NCBI GenBank assembly: GCA_034660035.1
Contig: JAYEIJ010000042.1
Span: 1-16,812 of the forward strand
Source: JAHEEL01 sp034660035
Lineage (GTDB): Bacteria > Actinomycetota > Acidimicrobiia > Spongiisociales > UBA5794
Direction of reading: 5' to 3'
Length of the DNA: 16,812 nt
Positions within the stretch are counted from its first letter, which is position 1; each line of letters begins with the position of its first letter. Of the stretch, positions 13,752 to 16,812 are shown piece by piece. Made by a program: the position numbers and the translations under genes. The notes below the pieces were generated by a model. That model searched no databases. It worked only from the letters and a program-made list of their open reading frames with translations, and was not told the origin of the DNA.

Positions 13752-14666
13752 ATGGATCCAGATCGAATCGCTCTCGACATCGCCTCACGACAGGGGGGTG
13801 TGCTCACTCGCGGCCAGGCGATCGACTGCGGTATCAGTGCCCCTTCGATCAAGTACCGCCTTCGCAGACGCCGTTGGACGAAGATCTCTCGATCTGTCTA
13901 TCGGCTGATCGAACTCGATCAGCCCTCCGATCTCCTGCGAGCAGCCATCACGGTCCTCCCGAACTCCGTGATCTCGCACCAATCCGCTGCGGAGTTCCAC
14001 GAGATCCAGCGCGTCCAGCGAGGGCTCGCAACGGTCACCGTCCACACGCGGACTACACACTCGTTCCCCGCCGTCGAGGTTCATCGGAGCCACGATCTAC
14101 GGACGGAGCACACCAGAGTTTTCAACGGGTTGCCCTACACGACGCTGCCGCGAACCGTCGTCGATCTAGCCGGCATTCTGCGCCCGAAGCACATTGAGCG
14201 AATCGCCGACGATCTCATCACCGAGAAGCGGCTCACCGTCGAGCGTCTCAACGCGATCCTGCGCGATGTTGGGCGGCGCGGCAAGCCGGGTTCGACGGTG
14301 ATCAGAGCGCTTCTTGAAGATCGGGGACACGGCGTGGACCGGAATGCAACAGGACTCGAACGACGAGGACTCGCGGTGCTTCGATCCGGCAGTCTTCCTG
14401 ATCCGGCACTGGAATACTCGATCCCGTGGAACCCTGCCCGTCGGTTCGATGCCTGCTACCCGCAGTGGCACATCGCCATCGAATGGGATTCGCGGCGCTG
14501 GCACCTCTCCGATACCGCCTTCGAACAAGACAGGGAGCGCGATCGCTCGGCGCTACTTCATGGTTGGGCCGTGTATCGGTTCACATGGCACGACGTGACA
14601 GAGCGCCCGGACCACGTCGTCGAGACGATCCGAGCCGCGATTGAGCGCTCTGCCCGTCTCGCCTAG
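13752..14666 (+). CDS. AbiEi-like winged-helix protein fused to DUF559 (Vsr-like) nuclease domain
   Basis: A 304-residue protein. Residues about 1-50 form an AbiEi-type helix-turn-helix (IASRQGGVLTRGQAIDCGIS, then YRLRRRRWTKISRSVYRL). A linker domain with VTVHTRTTH and LPYTTLPRTVVDLAG follows, as in type IV toxin-antitoxin AbiEi relatives. The last ~100 residues are a DUF559/very-short-patch-repair-like PD-(D/E)XK nuclease: E203, RRFDACYP (D233), IAIEWDSRRWH (E244, D246) and DRERDRSALLHGWAVYRFT. The acidic residues look intact. No AbiEii toxin is adjacent, so it may act alone as a DNA-binding nuclease in defence or repair. Inverted copies of the dispersed repeat flank it. The family call is good; function is unknown. 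Confidence 0.85.
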   Translation: MDPDRIALDIASRQGGVLTRGQAIDCGISAPSIKYRLRRRRWTKISRSVYRLIELDQPSDLLRAAITVLPNSVISHQSAAEFHEIQRVQRGLATVTVHTRTTHSFPAVEVHRSHDLRTEHTRVFNGLPYTTLPRTVVDLAGILRPKHIERIADDLITEKRLTVERLNAILRDVGRRGKPGSTVIRALLEDRGHGVDRNATGLERRGLAVLRSGSLPDPALEYSIPWNPARRFDACYPQWHIAIEWDSRRWHLSDTAFEQDRERDRSALLHGWAVYRFTWHDVTERPDHVVETIRAAIERSARLA

Positions 14667-14678
14667 ACCAACCCGGCC

Positions 14679-14735
14679 GAACCGTGGGCCGGGGGGGACA
14701 CTATGTGTCCCTACGAGCCCAGGGTTCGCAGGGAG
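14679..14735 (-). repeat. Dispersed palindromic repeat, copy C
   Basis: On the plus strand it begins GAACCGTGGGCC and ends GAGCCCAGGGTTCGCAGGGAG, so it is the inverse of copy B. The perfect GGGACAC/GTGTCCC hairpin (14695-14711) has loop TAT where copy B has AGA. Hairpin 1 matches at 8 of 10 positions. It lies between convergent genes, and its bases encode the last residues and TAG stop of the macrodomain gene (14711-14713). Confidence 0.9.
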
Positions 14736-15235
14736 TCGTGGTAGTGATCGGCGATCTCGGTGGAGAATGCGACGAGGCGGATCTCGTCGAGCGCGCCACC
14801 GTGGTCGAGCCAGGCGTCCGCCGTTGTCGCGATGACGCGACACGCGCTCGCCGGTGGGTATCCGTAGATCCCGGCTGAGATCGTGGGCATCGCAATCGAT
14901 GCAGCACCAAGACCCGCGGCGGCGTCAAGTGCGGCGTCGACTGCCTGGGCAAGCAGCGCTTCGTTGTCCTGCCCCTCGCCAAAGAAGGGCCCCACGACGT
15001 GCACGACGTGTCGGGCCGGCATGTCTCCTGCTCCGGTGATCGCCGCCGTTCCCGGTAGCACAGGGCCGTGCTCCGCGACCCACGCCCGGGACTCCGCGTC
15101 CACGTCGGGCGAGCCTGCACGGGCGATCGCTGCCGCCACGCCAGCACCGTGGGACAGGTGGGCATTCGCTGCGTTCACGATCACATCGACGTCCTGCTTC
15201 GTGATGTCGCCGATGACGACCGTGATCTCAGCCAT
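14711..15235 (-). CDS. Macrodomain (ADP-ribose-binding) protein
   Basis: A 174-residue single-domain macro protein that would bind or hydrolyse ADP-ribose derivatives such as O-acetyl-ADP-ribose or ADP-ribosylated targets. The N-terminal motif GDITKQDVDVIVNAANAHL and the following HGAGVAAAIARAG form the ADP-ribose pocket. AMPTISAGIYGYP supplies the second conserved loop. This pattern resembles the MacroD/YmdB type. The ATG is 6 nt after GAGGAG and only 3 nt beyond the murI stop, so it is co-transcribed with murI. The last residues (DSLRTLGS) and the stop codon are encoded by a copy of the dispersed repeat, so the C-terminus may have been replaced by repeat insertion. Confidence 0.92.
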   Translation of the reverse strand: MAEITVVIGDITKQDVDVIVNAANAHLSHGAGVAAAIARAGSPDVDAESRAWVAEHGPVLPGTAAITGAGDMPARHVVHVVGPFFGEGQDNEALLAQAVDAALDAAAGLGAASIAMPTISAGIYGYPPASACRVIATTADAWLDHGGALDEIRLVAFSTEIADHYHDSLRTLGS

Positions 15236-15238
15236 TCG

Positions 15239-16012
15239 TCACTCCTCAATCTCCACGCAGAGCGCGGTCGGACTCTCTCCGATCAGGCGCTCGATCTGAT
15301 TCGCGAATCGGTCCGCATCGCCGGTCGTCAAGTAGGTGACGGTTCCCTGACCGGCGCCACCGTCCCCGTGGACTCTTCTCACTTGCCGGGCGACCGCAGG
15401 CGCAGGGTCGATGACGTGAACGTCGTCCCCGGCGGCGCCGCGTATCCGATCAGCGACGAAGGAGTAGTGGGTGCAGCCGAGCACGATCGTGTCGGCGCCC
15501 CGCTCCACAACGTCCGCCGTGTATCGCCGAACCAAGTCATCAACGTTGTCGCCGTCCTCGATCGCCGCAGCAAGACCGGGACAGGCTCGTGCGACAACGG
15601 AGACCCCGCGAGCATGCCGGTCGACGACCGACGAGAAGAGCTCCCCCTGGAACGTAGCTTCGGTGGCGAGCACGCCGATGGTTCCTCGCTGCGTGGCTCC
15701 GACGGCGGGTTTCACCGCCGGTTCCATGCCGACGAACGACACAGCGGGGAACCGAAGCCGGAGTTCGTGAAGCGCTGCGGCGGATGCACTGTTGCAGGCA
15801 ACAACGACGGTGGTCGCGCCGGCGTCGATCAGATATCCGCTGACGGCGAACGCCCGCTCCCGCACCGCGGCAAGCCCCCGCTCACCGTACGGGGAATACG
15901 CCTGATCCGCGACGTACACGAGGTCGGCCGACGGGAGAAGCGCCCGTACCTCAGAAAGGATGCCGAGGCCACCAACACCCGAATCGAAGACGCCGATCGA
16001 CCCCGCGGTCAC
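15239..16012 (-). CDS. murI: Glutamate racemase
   Basis: A 257-residue cytosolic enzyme that converts L- to D-glutamate for peptidoglycan. Catalytic motifs are complete: IGVFDSGVGGLG with D10 and S11, ADQAYSPYGERG, VVACNSASAAAL with C73, and VLGCTHYSF with C180 and H182. The length is normal. The start is a GTG whose last two bases belong to the TGA of the upstream nitroreductase gene (GTGA, 4-nt overlap), with no clear Shine-Dalgarno, which points to translational coupling. The macrodomain gene follows after 3 nt, forming a compact three-gene operon. Cell-wall synthesis depends on this reaction unless a D-amino-acid transaminase is also present. Confidence 0.96.
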   Translation of the reverse strand: MTAGSIGVFDSGVGGLGILSEVRALLPSADLVYVADQAYSPYGERGLAAVRERAFAVSGYLIDAGATTVVVACNSASAAALHELRLRFPAVSFVGMEPAVKPAVGATQRGTIGVLATEATFQGELFSSVVDRHARGVSVVARACPGLAAAIEDGDNVDDLVRRYTADVVERGADTIVLGCTHYSFVADRIRGAAGDDVHVIDPAPAVARQVRRVHGDGGAGQGTVTYLTTGDADRFANQIERLIGESPTALCVEIEE

Positions 16013-16518
16013 CAGGATTCACCGTGGCGATTCCGATAGGCGACTTCGCCCATCGGCTTCCGACCCCCGAAACGGCGCGGCGCGGCATCATCGGTTGGGT
16101 GGCCGAGGGCAACGGCGTAGCGACACCGAGCACCGTCCGGCAGGCCGAGCACGGAACCGGCGTCAGCTTCGCGGTGCAGGGTGATCGGGCACGATGCGAG
16201 ACCGAGCGCATCGGCCGCGAGCATCACGTTCTGGGCGACCCGGCCTGTATCGAACTCGTAGCCGTGGGCCTCCTCCACCAGTGCTAGTGCGATCGGCGCC
16301 GCACGAAGGGGAGCGGTGAAGTCGCCACAGGCCGCGAGTCGTTCCTTCTGATCGCCGTCGACGACGATGAACGACCAGTTCTGGAGGTTCTTGCTGCTCC
16401 CGGTCCATCGGGCCGCCTCGAGCAGCCGTTCGATCAGAGCATCGGGCGGTGGATCATCTCGGTAGGAGCGGAGCGCACGGAGACGGAGGATGCGGTCGTA
16501 GAAGTTGTTCGAAGCCAT
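16009..16518 (-). CDS. Nitroreductase-family flavoprotein
   Basis: A 169-residue protein of the nitroreductase fold. The N-terminal RALRSYRDDPPP matches the FMN-phosphate-binding start of the family. RLLEAARWTGSSKNLQNWSFIVV is the typical second motif. The C-terminal GHPTDDAAPRRFGGRKPMGEV is also typical of the family, which reduces nitro, quinone or flavin-like substrates with NAD(P)H; the true substrate cannot be read from sequence. The frame extends upstream through the dispersed repeat, but that part is repeat-derived. The ATG at 16518 has TACGAT exactly 6 nt before it and no ribosome-binding site, so a leaderless start is inferred. It is the first gene of the operon with murI and the macrodomain gene. 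Confidence 0.9.
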   Translation of the reverse strand: MASNNFYDRILRLRALRSYRDDPPPDALIERLLEAARWTGSSKNLQNWSFIVVDGDQKERLAACGDFTAPLRAAPIALALVEEAHGYEFDTGRVAQNVMLAADALGLASCPITLHREADAGSVLGLPDGARCRYAVALGHPTDDAAPRRFGGRKPMGEVAYRNRHGESW

Positions 16519-16524
16519 GGAGGA

Positions 16525-16530
16525 ATCGTA
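16525..16530 (-). promoter_or_regulatory. Candidate leaderless -10 box for the nitroreductase-murI-macro operon
   Basis: TACGAT on the minus strand, then exactly 6 nt (TCCTCC), then ATG at 16518. The -35 position falls inside repeat copy D. Confidence 0.55.
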
Positions 16531-16538
16531 GACCGTCC

Positions 16539-16595
16539 GAACTGTGGGCCGGCAGGGACCCTCTGTGTCCCTACGAGCCCAGGGTTCGCAGGGAC
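16539..16595 (-). repeat. Dispersed palindromic repeat, copy D
   Basis: On the plus strand it begins GAACTGTGGGCCGG and ends GAGCCCAGGGTTCGCAGGGAC, the same orientation as copy C. Hairpin 1 pairs at 9 of 10 positions. The second hairpin keeps GGGAC/GTCCC with one inner mismatch. It lies between the SHOCT gene and the nitroreductase promoter. Confidence 0.9.
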
Positions 16596-16601
16596 GTACG
16601 A

Positions 16602-16630
16602 GGGGGGGCCGGACGATGCCCGGCCCCCCC
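16602..16630 (-). terminator. Strong hairpin after the SHOCT-domain gene
   Basis: A perfect 11-bp all-GC stem, GGGGGGGCCGG with CCGGCCCCCCC, around a 7-nt loop. It lies 27 nt past the SHOCT gene stop and before the nitroreductase promoter, so it probably terminates the SHOCT transcript. A CTTTT run follows it only on the plus strand; on the minus strand there is no T-run. Confidence 0.65.
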
Positions 16631-16657
16631 CTTTTCTCGTCAACGGTTCGACTGGGC

Positions 16658-16812
16658 TCAGCCGAGGAGCTTCGCCTTCTGGGCAGCGAACTCGTCATCG
16701 GTGAGCGCACCGGAGTCCTTCAGCTTCGCCAACTTCTCCAACTCGTCCGCCGTGCCGCCACCACTGCCGGCGACGTCACGGATGTAGGCGTTCTGCGCCT
16801 TCTGCACCTTGG
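16658..16812 (-). CDS. SHOCT-domain protein, 3' part only
   Basis: The C-terminal 50 residues of a minus-strand gene whose 5' part lies beyond the window. The tail LEKLAKLKDSGALTDDEF followed by AAQKAKLLG is a clear SHOCT domain, a short helical module found at protein ends and thought to aid assembly or nucleic-acid contact. The Gly-rich GSGGGTADE before it looks like a linker. The stop is TGA at 16658-16660. What the upstream domains do cannot be judged from this window. Confidence 0.85.
   Translation of the reverse strand, partial: KVQKAQNAYIRDVAGSGGGTADELEKLAKLKDSGALTDDEFAAQKAKLLG

Noticed and set aside
13653..14735. Confirmed insertion sequence
   Set aside because: There is no transposase and no visible target-site duplication; kept only as a hypothesis in the findings.
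16519..16710. N-terminal extension of the nitroreductase
   Set aside because: It translates the palindromic repeat and the GC hairpin; the core motif starts just after the ATG at 16518.

Overview
This window looks like chromosomal DNA from a GC-rich actinomycete, most likely an Acidimicrobiia-type organism. That placement is an inference from three things: strong GC bias, a lipoprotein with a Thr/Ala/Glu repeat linker, and a set of genes that seem to be read from leaderless transcripts (a TANNNT-like box exactly 6 nt before ATG). No rRNA, tRNA, CRISPR array, transposase or integrase was seen. The window is densely coding, and no gene-free stretch exceeds about 175 bp.

Region 1 (1-5393) is a maltose/malto-oligosaccharide uptake locus. 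A LacI-family repressor gene (minus strand) is divergent from malE, malF and malG-like genes (plus strand). The shared 160-bp intergenic region carries three TGCA cores spaced exactly 11 bp apart, the probable repressor operator. A strong double hairpin between malE and malF probably lowers permease expression relative to the binding protein. No ATPase gene is present, so the transporter probably borrows one encoded elsewhere. Heptanucleotide tandem repeats in inverted orientation lie at the 3' end of the repressor gene.

Region 2 (5479-13637) is a run of seven minus-strand genes. In transcription order they are proC (pyrroline-5-carboxylate reductase), a monofunctional proline dehydrogenase joined to proC by an ATGA overlap, a TPM-type membrane protein, pspA, fhs (formate-THF ligase), a membrane-bound Fe-S/CCG-domain oxidoreductase of the FadF/EtfD type, and a DUF456 membrane protein joined to the previous gene by a GTGA overlap. 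The TPM-PspA pair suggests envelope stress control. The Fe-S protein suggests transfer of electrons from fatty-acid oxidation into menaquinone.

Region 3 (13650-16812) holds a plus-strand AbiEi-like winged-helix/DUF559 nuclease fusion gene, and a compact minus-strand operon of nitroreductase, murI (glutamate racemase) and an ADP-ribose macrodomain protein. It ends in the 3' part of a SHOCT-domain gene that runs off the window.

The least ordinary feature is a dispersed ~57-bp palindromic repeat present in four copies (near 5404, 13653, 14679 and 16539). Each copy has two overlapping hairpins that share a GGGAC segment, so the hairpins exclude each other. Two copies sit in inverted orientation immediately around the AbiEi/DUF559 nuclease gene, giving a cassette-like 1.08-kb unit with repeat-based ends. 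One copy supplies the last codons and the stop of the macrodomain gene. This looks like a REP/MITE-like family that may be undescribed, possibly linked to the nuclease it flanks.
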